This document shows, one piece after another, positions 18,767 through 28,029 of a stretch of DNA of 64,000 nt (position 1 is the stretch's first letter; each line of letters begins with the position of its first letter). The stretch is taken from NCBI RefSeq assembly GCF_946887195.1, contig NZ_CAMPKE010000017.1, positions 1 to 64,000 on the forward strand, given 5' to 3'. The position numbers were made by a program, and so were the translations under genes. A model generated the notes under the pieces. It did no database searches and had not been told where the DNA came from. It saw nothing but the letters and a program-made list of their open reading frames with translations. This DNA is from an uncultured Halomonas sp. Its GTDB lineage: Bacteria > Pseudomonadota > Gammaproteobacteria > Pseudomonadales > Halomonadaceae.

Positions 18767-19708
18767 GTGCCCAGCATCGATACCCTGCGCATTGCCACTC
18801 GCAAGAGCCTGCTCGCCCTGTGGCAGGCCGAGCATGTGCGAGACCGATTGCTGGCGCTGCACCCCGGTCTCACGGTGGAGCTGGTGGCGATGTCCACCCG
18901 TGGCGACAGGATTCTCGATACACCGCTGGCCAAGGTCGGCGGCAAGGGCTTGTTCGTCAAGGAGCTCGAAGAGGCGATGCTCGATGGCCGCGCCGATATC
19001 GCCGTGCATTCGATGAAGGACGTGCCCATGCACTTTCCCGAAGGCCTGGGGCTATCGGTGATCCTCGAGGGTGCCGAAGCCACCGATGCCTTCGTCTCCA
19101 ACGGCTATGCCAGCTTCGATGCGCTGCCCAAGGGCGCGCGGGTGGGCACATCCAGTTTGCGACGCGGCCTGCAGATCAGCGAGGCACGCCCGGATCTACA
19201 GATACTCACCCTACGCGGCAACGTGCAGACCCGCCTGGGCAAGCTCGATGCCGGCGAGTTCGAGGCGATCATTCTCGCCACTTCGGGGCTGCGCCGCCTG
19301 GGGCTGGGTGAGCGGATTACCATGGAATTGCCGCCGGAGGTCAGCCTGCCGGCCTGCGGGCAGGGTGCGCTGGGTATCGAGTGCCGCACCAACGATCCTC
19401 GCCTGCTGGCGCTGTTGGCGCCACTCGATCACGCTGAGACGGCCACTCGGGTGCGCGCCGAACGGGCCATGAATACGCGCCTGGAGGGCGGCTGCCAAGT
19501 GCCGATCGCCGGGCATGCACTGCTCGAGGACGATGGGCGCACGCTATGGCTGCGTGGCCTGGTGGGCAATCCCGATGGCTCGCAGGTGCTGCGTGCCGAA
19601 GGGCGCGGTGCGGCCAGCGAGCCCGAATCGCTTGGCATACGTGTCGCCGAGGATCTGCTCGACCAGGGTGCCGGTGAGATACTGGCGCAGGTCTACGGCG
19701 AAGCCTGA
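18767..19708 (+). CDS. hemC: Hydroxymethylbilane synthase (porphobilinogen deaminase)
   Basis: Polymerises four porphobilinogens into hydroxymethylbilane in haem synthesis; 313 residues. The catalytic aspartate D85 (VHSMKDVP) and C243 ([10 protein letters not shown]), which carries the dipyrromethane cofactor, are present. Arginine-rich substrate contacts such as TSSLRRGLQ and [10 protein letters not shown] are also conserved. The start is GTG with a strong GGGAG RBS seven bases upstream. The stop overlaps the hemD ATG (TGATG). Confidence 0.97.
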   Translation: MPSIDTLRIATRKSLLALWQAEHVRDRLLALHPGLTVELVAMSTRGDRILDTPLAKVGGKGLFVKELEEAMLDGRADIAVHSMKDVPMHFPEGLGLSVILEGAEATDAFVSNGYASFDALPKGARVGTSSLRRGLQISEARPDLQILTLRGNVQTRLGKLDAGEFEAIILATSGLRRLGLGERITMELPPEVSLPACGQGALGIECRTNDPRLLALLAPLDHAETATRVRAERAMNTRLEGGCQVPIAGHALLEDDGRTLWLRGLVGNPDGSQVLRAEGRGAASEPESLGIRVAEDLLDQGAGEILAQVYGEA

Positions 19709-20457
19709 TGAGCGCTCGCCCCAGGGTGCTGATCAGCCGCCCGGGCGCGCGTGCCGCGCCGCTGCGCGAAGCGCTCGAAGCGCTCGGTGCCGAGGTCGCG
19801 GCGCTCGATGTCATGCGCCTCGAGGCGCTGCCCGAGACACCGGCCATGCGCCAGGCATGGCTCGATCTCGACGGTTTCCAGCGCGTCGTGGCGGTCAGTC
19901 CTTTCGCCGCCGAATGCCTGGCCGCGGGGCTCGACGACTACTGGCCGCAATTGCCGCTGGGTCTGGATTTTTATGCCGTCGGTGCGGGTACCGCGCAAGT
20001 GTTGCACGATAGACTGGGCGTGCGAGTGCATTTCCCGGGGGCCAGCCTCGGCGACACCAGCGAGGCGTTGCTGCGGCTGGCGTCGCTGCAGCGATTGGAT
20101 GGGCAGCGCGTACTGCTGGCCGCCGGCGAGGGCGGCCGAACGCTGCTCGCCGACAGCCTGCGCGAGCGTGGCGCACGACTGACGCGCCTGGCGCTGTATC
20201 GGCGTACCCTGGTAGCGCCGACAGGTATGGCGCTGGATCATTTGGCCGGTGGAAATTTTTCCGCACTGGTCATGACTAGCGGCGAACTGCTCGAACATCT
20301 GGCAGGATGGTGCACCAAGGCGGCGTTGAACCAACCGCTAATCGTTTCCAGCCAGCGTTTGGCTACACTGGCTCAGACCCTGGGCTACTCGCGCCCTCTG
20401 GTGGCGCAGGGCGCCACACCGGCTGCTCTGGCGGCAGCGGTAGCCGACGTTATATGA
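19708..20457 (+). CDS. hemD: Uroporphyrinogen-III synthase
   Basis: Cyclises hydroxymethylbilane with ring-D inversion to uroporphyrinogen III; 249 residues. The family is poorly conserved, but the start VLISRPG, the AVSPFAAE segment and the Tyr/Arg context ALYRRTLVAP typical of HemD are present. Position between hemC and hemX with a one-base overlap to hemC makes the call firm. Confidence 0.93.
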   Translation: MSARPRVLISRPGARAAPLREALEALGAEVAALDVMRLEALPETPAMRQAWLDLDGFQRVVAVSPFAAECLAAGLDDYWPQLPLGLDFYAVGAGTAQVLHDRLGVRVHFPGASLGDTSEALLRLASLQRLDGQRVLLAAGEGGRTLLADSLRERGARLTRLALYRRTLVAPTGMALDHLAGGNFSALVMTSGELLEHLAGWCTKAALNQPLIVSSQRLATLAQTLGYSRPLVAQGATPAALAAAVADVI

Positions 20458-20503
20458 GCTTGATGGCGCCGATCATGACGATCTCGAAAAGGGCTAGCGA
20501 CAG

Positions 20504-22036
20504 ATGAGCAAGCAACCACACGATCAGGACGAACAGCGCGAGCCATCCGGCGCGGGCAAGGACGTCGCCCCGACCGATGCGCCGCAGGCCGATACCGCAC
20601 CGGCGGACCGAGAAGCGGTCCCGCACCCCGCCGAGCGGCAAGCGAACAATAGCGACAACACCGCATCGCCTGGCGGCGCCAAGCACGAGACCAAGCGTGA
20701 GGAAAAAGCCGCCGGGCCTGCCGGGAAAAGCACTGCAAACAGCACTGAGAAAAGCGCCGGCAAATCGCCCGGCAAGGGCAAGACGGCGCCGGCCAGCGAG
20801 GCAGCGGGCGCAAGCAAGCCCACGACTCAGCCTGAAGCGCCGCGCGACGCCTCAGGCAAAGCCGATGCTCCAAGCCAAAAAGCCCAAAACGACAAGCGAC
20901 AGGACAAGACGCCGCCTGCCAAGCCAGATAGTGGCAAATCAAGCAACGCCAAGCCATCAACGGGCACACCGGGTGTAGCCAGTGGCGGCGGAGCGGGTAG
21001 TGCTGGCATCAGCGCGAAGCACGGTGGCAAAGGTGGCGGCGGCAAGGCTGGCGCCATCGCCCTGGTGCTGGTCATCGTGCTGGCCCTGATCGTGCTGATT
21101 GGCGGCTGGTGGGGCTGGCAGAAGCTGGCCGACCAACGCCAGCGGCTGGCGCAGGTCGAGAGCAATGCCAGCGCCATCGCCGAGATCGAATCGCAGCTCG
21201 GCGAGCGTGACCAGCAGCGCGAGCAGGCGCTGCAAGGCATACGCGATGACTTCCAGCAGTACCGCGCAAGCGTCAATCAGACGCTCGACGACGTGCTGGC
21301 GCAACTTGCCAGTGAGCAGCAGGCCGAACCGAGCGACTGGCTCTACGCCGAAGTCGAGTACTTGCTGCGCCTGGCCAACCAGCGTCTGCAGCTCGAGCGC
21401 GACGTGAAGGGCGCCGAGGCATTGCTGCGCACCGCCGACCAACGCCTGGCCGAGGCCGACAATCCGGCACTGACGCCGGTACGCCGCGCCATTCAATCGG
21501 AACTGGCGGCGCTGGCATCGGTGCCGCAGGTGGATAGCACCGGGCTGTATCTGAGCCTGATGGCCCAACAGGAGCAACTGGCGCAATTGCCGCTCGAGCA
21601 GGATGTCGAACAGATTGCCGCCGAGGGTGGCGATACCTCTCCGGTGAGCGGCGGGTGGCGCGATCAACTGGCGCGCTTCGGCCAGGAGCTCAAGGATCTG
21701 GTGGTGGTACGCAAGCACGATCAGGCCCTGGAGGCCCTGCTGACACCGGAGCAGGAGGCGTACCTTCGTCAGAACGTGCGGCTGCAGCTCGAGCAGGCGC
21801 AACTGGCGTTGCTGCAAGCCAATCCCAAGCTTTATCGGGCCAGCCTGGAGAAGGCCACGACGCTGATCGAAGGTTATTACGATACCGACAACCAGGGCGT
21901 CGCCGAGTCGCTCGAGCGACTGAAAACCCTGGCCGACAAGACCATTCGCCCCGAATTGCCGGATATCAGCGAATCGCTGCAGGCGCTGCGTGATTTCATG
22001 GAGCGGCGGCGTGACGCCGGGAGCGCCGACGCATGA
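20504..22036 (+). CDS. hemX: HemX family membrane protein
   Basis: A 510-residue inner-membrane protein of the HemX family, encoded in the hemCDXY operon. Its role is not settled, though the name derives from an uroporphyrinogen-III methyltransferase annotation that this sequence does not support (no SAM-binding methyltransferase motifs). Layout: about 183 residues of low-complexity Ala/Lys/Pro/Asp-rich disordered sequence, one transmembrane helix (about 184-205), then a periplasmic coiled-coil and helical domain (from QKLADQRQRLAQVE onwards). The disordered part is much longer than in E. coli. The stop overlaps hemY as ATGA. Confidence 0.9.
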   Translation: MSKQPHDQDEQREPSGAGKDVAPTDAPQADTAPADREAVPHPAERQANNSDNTASPGGAKHETKREEKAAGPAGKSTANSTEKSAGKSPGKGKTAPASEAAGASKPTTQPEAPRDASGKADAPSQKAQNDKRQDKTPPAKPDSGKSSNAKPSTGTPGVASGGGAGSAGISAKHGGKGGGGKAGAIALVLVIVLALIVLIGGWWGWQKLADQRQRLAQVESNASAIAEIESQLGERDQQREQALQGIRDDFQQYRASVNQTLDDVLAQLASEQQAEPSDWLYAEVEYLLRLANQRLQLERDVKGAEALLRTADQRLAEADNPALTPVRRAIQSELAALASVPQVDSTGLYLSLMAQQEQLAQLPLEQDVEQIAAEGGDTSPVSGGWRDQLARFGQELKDLVVVRKHDQALEALLTPEQEAYLRQNVRLQLEQAQLALLQANPKLYRASLEKATTLIEGYYDTDNQGVAESLERLKTLADKTIRPELPDISESLQALRDFMERRRDAGSADA

Positions 22037-23256
22037 GAAAATTCATCCTCATCGTCGTTCTCGGGCTGGCGATCGGTGCGCTGTTCGGCCAACTGATGCA
22101 ATCGCTGCCCGGCTACTGGCTGGTACGTGTTGGCGATACCTCGTATCAGACCTCGTTCTGGTTCGGCTTGATACTGCTGCTGGCCCTGTTCATGGTGGTG
22201 CACTTCGCGCTGCGTCTGTTGTTTCGCCTGCGACGTCCGGTCAGTCGATTGAAGGTATGGAGTAGCCGGACCCGTAATCGCAATGCCATGCGGCGCACGG
22301 TCCGCGGCCTGGTGGCACTGGCCGAGGGGCGCTGGAAGCGCGCCGAGAAAGCCCTGACCAAGGCCGCCGACGACTCCAGCACACCGCTGGTCAATTACCT
22401 TTCGGCGGCGCTGGCGGCGCACTATCAGGGCCGCTACGACCAGGCCGACACGCTACTGCGTCGCGCGCATCTCAGCACCGAAGGCTCCGATACCGCGGTG
22501 GGCATGGTGCAAGCGCAACTGATGCTCGATCGCCAGCAGTTCGAAGAGGCGCTGGCCACCCTGACGCGACTCGAAAAACAGCTGCCGGAGCATCCGCAGG
22601 TGCTCAAGCTGCTCAAGCAGGCTTATCTCAGTGTCAACGACTGGGATGGCTTGCGTCGGTTGATGCCGCGCCTGGCCAAGCAGCAACTGGTCACCGAGGA
22701 GGAGCGCCGTGAACTGGAACAGCGCGCTTATCGCGAATTGATCGTCCAGGCGGCGCGCAACCCCGATGATGTCGAGCGTGTGCGCAATCTTTGGGCGGAT
22801 ATGCCCGACCACTTGCGCAGCGATATCGAGCTGGTGGGTTTGTATACCGAGTCGCTGGTGCGGGGTGGCGAGGAGGGGATCGCCGAGCGCCTGCTTCGAC
22901 ACTCGCTCAAAGAGCATTGGGACACCCGTCTGGTGCTGCGTTATGGGCTGCTCAACGTCGATGCCGGCCGTCAGCTGGCTTATGCCGAAAAATGGCTGCA
23001 GGAGCGTCCCAACGATCCCGATCTGCTACTGACGCTGGGTCGCCTGTCGTTGCGAAACGCCTACTGGGGCAAGGCGCAGGAATACTTCGAAGCCAGCCAG
23101 CGCCAACGGCCCAGCGGTGTGGTATGCGCCGAGCTGGCGCGGCTATTCGCCAATCTCGGCGAACACAACAAGAGCCAGCTCTATTATCGCCAGAGTGTGG
23201 AACTACTCGATAGATCGTTGCCCGCCCTCCCTCAGCCCAGCGATTACAATCGCTAG
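22033..23256 (+). CDS. hemY: HemY-type TPR protein
   Basis: Inner-membrane protein of 407 residues with two N-terminal transmembrane helices (about 3-21 and 42-62) followed by tetratricopeptide-like helical repeats (about 85-400). This is the proteobacterial HemY of the hemCDXY operon, of uncertain role in late haem metabolism, and not the Bacillus protoporphyrinogen oxidase that shares the name. Repeated LTKAADD-, LRRAHLSTE- and LGRLSLRNAYWGKAQEYFEAS-type segments show the TPR fold. A strong terminator follows, closing the operon. Confidence 0.92.
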   Translation: MRKFILIVVLGLAIGALFGQLMQSLPGYWLVRVGDTSYQTSFWFGLILLLALFMVVHFALRLLFRLRRPVSRLKVWSSRTRNRNAMRRTVRGLVALAEGRWKRAEKALTKAADDSSTPLVNYLSAALAAHYQGRYDQADTLLRRAHLSTEGSDTAVGMVQAQLMLDRQQFEEALATLTRLEKQLPEHPQVLKLLKQAYLSVNDWDGLRRLMPRLAKQQLVTEEERRELEQRAYRELIVQAARNPDDVERVRNLWADMPDHLRSDIELVGLYTESLVRGGEEGIAERLLRHSLKEHWDTRLVLRYGLLNVDAGRQLAYAEKWLQERPNDPDLLLTLGRLSLRNAYWGKAQEYFEASQRQRPSGVVCAELARLFANLGEHNKSQLYYRQSVELLDRSLPALPQPSDYNR

Positions 23257-23280
23257 TCGAACCCTTCTTTTTACTTTCCT

Positions 23281-23304
23281 GGGCGCCTTGATGGCGCCCT
23301 TTTT
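23281..23304 (+). terminator. Rho-independent terminator of the hem operon
   Basis: GGGCGCC-TTGAT-GGCGCCC is followed at once by TTTTT (23300-23304), 25 bp after the hemY stop. Confidence 0.93.
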
Positions 23305-23340
23305 ATCGACCGACAGTTCGATATCCAGTTTTTATAACTC

Positions 23341-23364
23341 TTGTATACATTAATGTGTCATACA
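23341..23364. promoter_or_regulatory. Candidate operator upstream of the purine permease
   Basis: TTGTATACAT begins an AT-rich stretch with the inverted arms TGTAT (23342-23346) and ATACA (23360-23364). TTGTATAC-type sites are commonly bound by GntR-family regulators, so a regulatory site is plausible. No regulator gene is adjacent. Confidence 0.3.
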
Positions 23365-23443
23365 GGTTGTCCAATCGGTCAGTTTTTGCTTACTCTGTGA
23401 GCTGAACACCTTCAAAGCCCGACAACAACAATGGGACAACACC

Positions 23444-24808
23444 ATGGAACAGACTTCCACGGAGCGCTTTGCCGCGCCCAACGTTTCCGAACATCAAGAA
23501 TCCTGGCTAAGCCGCTACTTCGGGGTACGGCGTCGTGGGTCGACGGTGCGCACCGAGGTGCTCGCCGGGGTGGCGACCTTTCTCGCCGGCATGTACATCA
23601 TCGTGGTCAATCCCGCCATTCTGAGCGATGCCGGCATCCCTTTCTCCGCAGCGCTCTCGGCCACGGTGCTGATCAGCTTCATGAGCAGCCTGGCGATGGG
23701 GCTATATGCGCGTAACCCCATTCTCGTCGCACCGGGAATGGGCATGAATGCGCTGTTCACCTACACCCTGGTCCAGGGGGCTGGGCTGCCCTGGCAGACC
23801 GCGCTGGGCTGCGTGTTCTGGTCCGGCGTGCTGTTCGCGATACTCGCGGTACTCAACGTACGCAAGGCGATCATCGAGGCGATCCCCGATTCGCTGCGCT
23901 TCGCGATCACTTGCGGTATCGGCCTGTTCATTACCTTCATCGGCTTCAAGAATGCCGGTTTCGTGGTCGCCAGCCCGGCGACACTGGTTTCGCTGGGCAC
24001 GCTCGACCCGGCGCTGATCACGTTTTTCATCGGCCTGACGGCCACGGCGGTCTTTTCCATCCTGCGCATGAAAGGGGCGCTGATCCTGGGCATCGCCCTG
24101 ACCACATTGCTGGCACTGCCGATGGGACGGCTATGGGGCGATGCCGTGATCGTGCAGTGGAGCGGCCTGGCTGCCTGGCCCGATTTCAGCGCGGTCATGC
24201 AGATCGATATCTGGGGGGCGCTCAAGGTCGCTTACCTGCCGTTCATCTTCGTCATGCTGTTCACCAACTTCTTCGATTCGCTGTCATGCTTTCTCGGTCT
24301 GGCGGAAGCGGCGGATCTCAAGGACGAAGACGGCAGCCCACGAAACCTCAAACGTTCGATGACCGTGGATGCCTTCGCCTCGATGATCGCCGCACCGCTG
24401 GGAACCAGCGCCGCTCAGACCTTCATCGAGTCTGGCGCCGGGGTGGCTCAGGGCGGTCGCACGGGCCTGGTGGCGGTCGTGATCGGCTTGCTGTTCCTGC
24501 CGTTCCTGTTCCTGTCGCCGCTGCTGTCACTGGTGCCTAGCATCGCCACGGCACCGGCATTGGTACTGGTGGGGCTGTTCATGATGGCGCCGATAGGGCG
24601 CATCGACTGGGGCGATCTCGGTCAGGCATTCCCCGCCTTTCTGGCCATCATCCTGATGCCGTTGACCTACTCGATCACCTTGGGGATCGCCTTTGGTTTT
24701 CTGAGTTTCGTGCTGGTGAAGCTTTGCACCGGGCGCCTCGATGAGATCAGACCGGCGATGTGGGTGACGTCGGTGATGTGCGCGATCATGCTGGTAAGTA
24801 CCCAGTAA
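23444..24808 (+). CDS. NCS2-type (AzgA-like) purine permease
   Basis: A 454-residue permease with about 13-14 helices, in the NCS2 branch that imports adenine, guanine or hypoxanthine with protons (E. coli AdeP/GhxP and fungal AzgA relatives). Family features are RTEVLAGVATFLAGMYIIVVNP near the N-terminus, APGMGMNALF around residue 95, the FTNFFDSLSCFLGLAEAADL segment and TSAAQTFIESGAGVAQGGRTGL. The exact purine cannot be told. The sole Met with a plausible context is at 23444. It is monocistronic, between two terminators. I looked for a purine riboswitch upstream and did not find one. Confidence 0.9.
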   Translation: MEQTSTERFAAPNVSEHQESWLSRYFGVRRRGSTVRTEVLAGVATFLAGMYIIVVNPAILSDAGIPFSAALSATVLISFMSSLAMGLYARNPILVAPGMGMNALFTYTLVQGAGLPWQTALGCVFWSGVLFAILAVLNVRKAIIEAIPDSLRFAITCGIGLFITFIGFKNAGFVVASPATLVSLGTLDPALITFFIGLTATAVFSILRMKGALILGIALTTLLALPMGRLWGDAVIVQWSGLAAWPDFSAVMQIDIWGALKVAYLPFIFVMLFTNFFDSLSCFLGLAEAADLKDEDGSPRNLKRSMTVDAFASMIAAPLGTSAAQTFIESGAGVAQGGRTGLVAVVIGLLFLPFLFLSPLLSLVPSIATAPALVLVGLFMMAPIGRIDWGDLGQAFPAFLAIILMPLTYSITLGIAFGFLSFVLVKLCTGRLDEIRPAMWVTSVMCAIMLVSTQ

Positions 24809-24833
24809 CCACGAAGCCAAACCCCTCAACGAC

Positions 24834-24860
24834 AACGGGGCTGCCATAGGCAGCCCCGTT
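24834..24860. terminator. Bidirectional terminator between purine permease and MscS channel
   Basis: A 12-bp stem AACGGGGCTGCC / GGCAGCCCCGTT with loop ATA sits between convergent genes. The plus side continues with TTTGCTTT. Confidence 0.85.
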
Positions 24861-24907
24861 TGCTTTGGGTGAATGGAGAACCGGGCCCGAAGCGACCCGG
24901 CTCGACG

Positions 24908-27319
24908 TCAGCGTTCCTCGCCTTCGTCGTTATCGCGATCCGGCCGGGTGTGTTCGCTGGGCAATTCGTCGCGAGGGTGCTCCTCTGCCGCTGCCTGGGC
25001 ATCCGCGGCTTTCGGCTGGCCCGCCGGGCTGCCGTCGATGGTGAAGTCCTGCTGCATGACGCGCAGGTTGGCGGGCGGCGCGGAACCGGTCTTGTCCTGG
25101 CCGAAGTAGAGCGTGGTATGCGGGAAGGGAATCTCGATCCCGGCGGTATCGAAATACATCTTGACCAGGCGGTTGTAGGCGCGCCCCACGCCCCACTGAT
25201 CGCCCGGCGTGGTCTTGATGATCACGCGAATGTTGACCGAGTTGTCGGCGAGGGCGATGACGCCGGCCACGCTGAGCGGCTCGAGAATCTTGTGACCGTG
25301 CTCCTCACTGGCCTTGAGCTCGTCGAACGCCAGTTGCAGCTGGGCAATGGCCTCGTCGATGTTCTCGCGATAGGCGATGCCGTACTCACCGACATGGTTG
25401 CCAAAGCCGCGCATGTAGTTGGAGACGATATCCACGCTGGAAAACGGAATGATGTGGTAGGTGCCCGCCAAGTCGCGAATGCCCACCGAGCGGATGCTCA
25501 GGCGCTCCGCGGTACCGGTGATACTGCCGGCGGTGACCACGTCACCGATGTTCATGGCATTCTCGACCTGGATGAAGACCCCGGTGATGACATCCTGGAC
25601 CATCTTCTGGGCACCGAAGCCGATGGCCAGGCCGAGTACCCCGGCACTGGCGATCAATGGGCCGATGTTGACGCCGATTTCGGCCAGCACGATCATCGCC
25701 GTAACGGTGGCCAAGGTGATAGCGAGTGCTTTGCGGAACAGATCGCCCAAGGTCTTGGTCCGTGCGCTGGGCTCGCCGACCCCAGGGGTCAGCCGATGCT
25801 CGATGAGACTGGCCAGCGCGATCCATAGCACGGCGGCGACGATCAGGATAAGAATGACATCGATCAGTGTACTGACCGCACTGCGGCCGGCCTCGGTGGC
25901 GTACCAGGCGACCAGGTCGAAGATGCCCCAGGCATTCAGTACCAACATGATGACGAGAACCAGAATGATCGCGCGGATCACCTTCAGGAAGGTGGGAATG
26001 TACGAATTGAGACGTGTCTCGAGCCTGGGCAGTTTGCGGCGCAACTCATCGGAGAGATGAATGCGCTTGCCGATGAGCTGGGTGAGCACGCCGGAGATCA
26101 GCAGCCCGACGCCGACGATGATCAGCGTCTGCAAGGTTGCCAGCATGACATAGGGTAGGGCCTCTTCCGGATTCGTGATGCTGAGCAACAGCACCATCAG
26201 GAAGTAGGCGATGGCCAGTATATGCCAGCATTTGCCGAGTAGTCTCAGCACCACGCGAGAAGCGCCCATGCTGGCGCCGGCCGCCTTGGCCTCCAGGGCA
26301 TTACGCAGTTTCAGACGATTCCTGAGCACGAAGGTGGTGGCGTAGATGAACGCCAGCAGCATGACAATCAGGCCCGTGGCCTGGCCGAGGGCCGGCGACA
26401 GGTTGAAATTGATGATCGGTACCACGATCAGCATGCCGTAGCCGACGAAGCCTGAAAGCGTCGCGAGCCAGCGGTTCCAGTGGCTCGCCTCGTCGGCGCT
26501 GATCGGTAGTAGGCGCAACCCTTCGTAACGTGACGAGAACAGCATGCGGATCGCTGCCTTGACCAGTTCGACGATCAAGAAGGCGTTGAGGAACAGCGCT
26601 GTGTGGGTGGCCAGTTCGCCACTGCCGCCGACGGCGAACGTGGCGATCAGGTTGCCACCGATATAGGCCAGCACCACCACGGCGACATCCACCGCCGCGG
26701 CCAGCGCCACGGCGACGATGACCCGTAGCAACGCGCTACGGCTGTCGCCATGCATCGACCAATGACTGACGCGGGTGAACAGGGGGCGGGCCAGCCAGCG
26801 CAGTAGGAAAAAGGCGGCGAACGTGGCGACGATCACCAGTATCAGCTCGATAGCGGCGCTGGTGAAGGCGGCCATGTCGAACTCAGGGTCCGCCAAGGCA
26901 TCGCTCTCGGCTTCGTCGGGGGCGAAAATAGCGCCGAGAGCCGTTACCAGATTGGCGAACTGGCCGCCTATATCGCCAGCAATATTACTGGTAACCGCAG
27001 CGAGGCGGCGCGCCAGCGATAACTGCTCGGCGCTCTGCTCGCTCGGCGCCTGCTCGGCGATGGCCGCGGGTGTCTCTTCGCCTGCCAGGCCAGGCTCGCC
27101 TTCCTGCGAGGCGGCCAAGGTGCGCAACTGCTCGATCAGGCGCTGACGTGCTTGGTCATTCTCCAGCAGGTCCGCTAGCGTGGAATAGGCTGGCGTCTCG
27201 GCGGCGGCAGTGTCCGGCGGGGTTTCACCTTGCTGGGCGAACACCGGTAGTGCAATCGTCATCAGTAGAACGATTGCGAGCCAATGTCCCAACCGGGCAT
27301 TCAGGCGCGATATCAGCAC
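24908..27319 (-). CDS. Large MscS-family mechanosensitive channel (YbiO-like)
   Basis: An 803-residue channel that should open on membrane tension to release solutes after hypo-osmotic shock. It has a signal peptide (cleaved near VFAQ, residue 28), a periplasmic linker, about 11 membrane helices, and a C-terminal MscS core: the pore-lining helix and beta domain with GLAIGFGAQKMVQDVITGVFI, followed by an acidic disordered tail after about residue 740. Layout resembles E. coli YbiO (741 residues). The start is GTG with an excellent GGGAGG RBS seven bases upstream. Such channels matter for halophiles moving between salinities, which is context and not proof. Confidence 0.9.
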   Translation of the reverse strand: MLISRLNARLGHWLAIVLLMTIALPVFAQQGETPPDTAAAETPAYSTLADLLENDQARQRLIEQLRTLAASQEGEPGLAGEETPAAIAEQAPSEQSAEQLSLARRLAAVTSNIAGDIGGQFANLVTALGAIFAPDEAESDALADPEFDMAAFTSAAIELILVIVATFAAFFLLRWLARPLFTRVSHWSMHGDSRSALLRVIVAVALAAAVDVAVVVLAYIGGNLIATFAVGGSGELATHTALFLNAFLIVELVKAAIRMLFSSRYEGLRLLPISADEASHWNRWLATLSGFVGYGMLIVVPIINFNLSPALGQATGLIVMLLAFIYATTFVLRNRLKLRNALEAKAAGASMGASRVVLRLLGKCWHILAIAYFLMVLLLSITNPEEALPYVMLATLQTLIIVGVGLLISGVLTQLIGKRIHLSDELRRKLPRLETRLNSYIPTFLKVIRAIILVLVIMLVLNAWGIFDLVAWYATEAGRSAVSTLIDVILILIVAAVLWIALASLIEHRLTPGVGEPSARTKTLGDLFRKALAITLATVTAMIVLAEIGVNIGPLIASAGVLGLAIGFGAQKMVQDVITGVFIQVENAMNIGDVVTAGSITGTAERLSIRSVGIRDLAGTYHIIPFSSVDIVSNYMRGFGNHVGEYGIAYRENIDEAIAQLQLAFDELKASEEHGHKILEPLSVAGVIALADNSVNIRVIIKTTPGDQWGVGRAYNRLVKMYFDTAGIEIPFPHTTLYFGQDKTGSAPPANLRVMQQDFTIDGSPAGQPKAADAQAAAEEHPRDELPSEHTRPDRDNDEGEER

Positions 27320-27490
27320 GCTATGACCTCCCTGTAATGGCGAGCCGGTCTCGCCGTTGTCGAGTCGATTCAGGATAGCACCCGATAACCGCAGCGTGAT
27401 TTGCGCCTTCAGCAGGGCCTCATCACGTTGTCATGTTTCGGGTCCATCGATACAGGCCATAGTCTGACGTTTTATGCGCAATGATGAAAG

Positions 27491-27517
27491 TTCGCTTGTA
27501 CACGGATTGTACGCGAA
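27491..27517. promoter_or_regulatory. Inverted repeat upstream of the MscS-type gene
   Basis: TTCGC (27491-27495) and GCGAA (27513-27517) flank two copies of TTGTAC (27496-27501 and 27507-27512). The element lies in the 262-bp gap between the channel gene and a small minus-strand gene, a likely promoter region. It may be an operator. Confidence 0.25.
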
Positions 27518-27563
27518 TGGCATTGCATGATGATTGAGGGCGCGCGTGCTACCGGGCGAATGG

Positions 27564-27580
27564 CACCCGGATCGCGGGTG
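27564..27580 (-). other. Hairpin after the 71-residue protein gene
   Basis: CACCCG-GATCG-CGGGTG style 6-bp stem directly past the stop codon, with no T-run. It is a weak terminator candidate. Confidence 0.3.
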
Positions 27581-27581
27581 A

Positions 27582-27797
27582 CTATCCGTCGGCCGGGTCG
27601 GCATCCTGCTTGGGAGTTTTTTCGCTCCGGCCCGCGATATCGGAGCGGTTCATGTTTTCCACCTCGGCTTGTGCGGCTTCTCGACTATCATAAATACCCA
27701 GCGAGGTTCCCGTATCGCTATCGTAGACTTCGAATTGGGAGCGGGACGCATCCTCGGGATCGCTCACTTCTCGTAACGTAATCGTCTGCTTGAGCAT
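27582..27797 (-). CDS. Small hypothetical protein (71 residues)
   Basis: I do not recognise a named family. The start at 27797 has a perfect AAGGAG Shine-Dalgarno six bases upstream, which strongly supports translation. The protein is acidic, with a folded-looking first half (MLKQTITLREVSD, then QFEVYDSDTG and LGIYDSREAAQAEVE) and a charged, disordered C-terminus. The pattern 'FEVYD..TG...G.YDSREAA..E' looks like a small beta-beta-alpha domain. A 22-codon extension upstream is rejected because it bypasses the RBS. It appears monocistronic, upstream of the MscS-type gene on the same strand but 262 bp away. Confidence 0.7.
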   Translation of the reverse strand: MLKQTITLREVSDPEDASRSQFEVYDSDTGTSLGIYDSREAAQAEVENMNRSDIAGRSEKTPKQDADPADG

Positions 27798-28029
27798 GCC
27801 TGGCTCCTTTGATCGGCGTACGACTAGGCAGTGTGGCACACATCGCCAGGGTGCATGAACCACCGGGCGCGATGATGAGAACGACTTTGCTTAGCAAGCC
27901 GGATGCATGAGTCATTCTCGCGGCTGGTTTTTTTCATATGGACGATTAGGCAGAGTGAATGACAAGCTCTTGTCCGGGATGCAGCGAACACTGCTTGGAA
28001 AAGGATTTCCGTTTCAATGAGGTGGCAGG

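Noticed and set aside
23257..23443. Purine riboswitch upstream of the NCS2 permease
   Set aside because: Looked for the conserved three-way-junction elements and did not find them; the region is better explained by the hem terminator plus a protein operator.
27527..27781. An 84-codon plus-strand frame
   Set aside because: Runs antisense through the 71-residue gene; no RBS and an unnatural Arg/Pro-rich translation.
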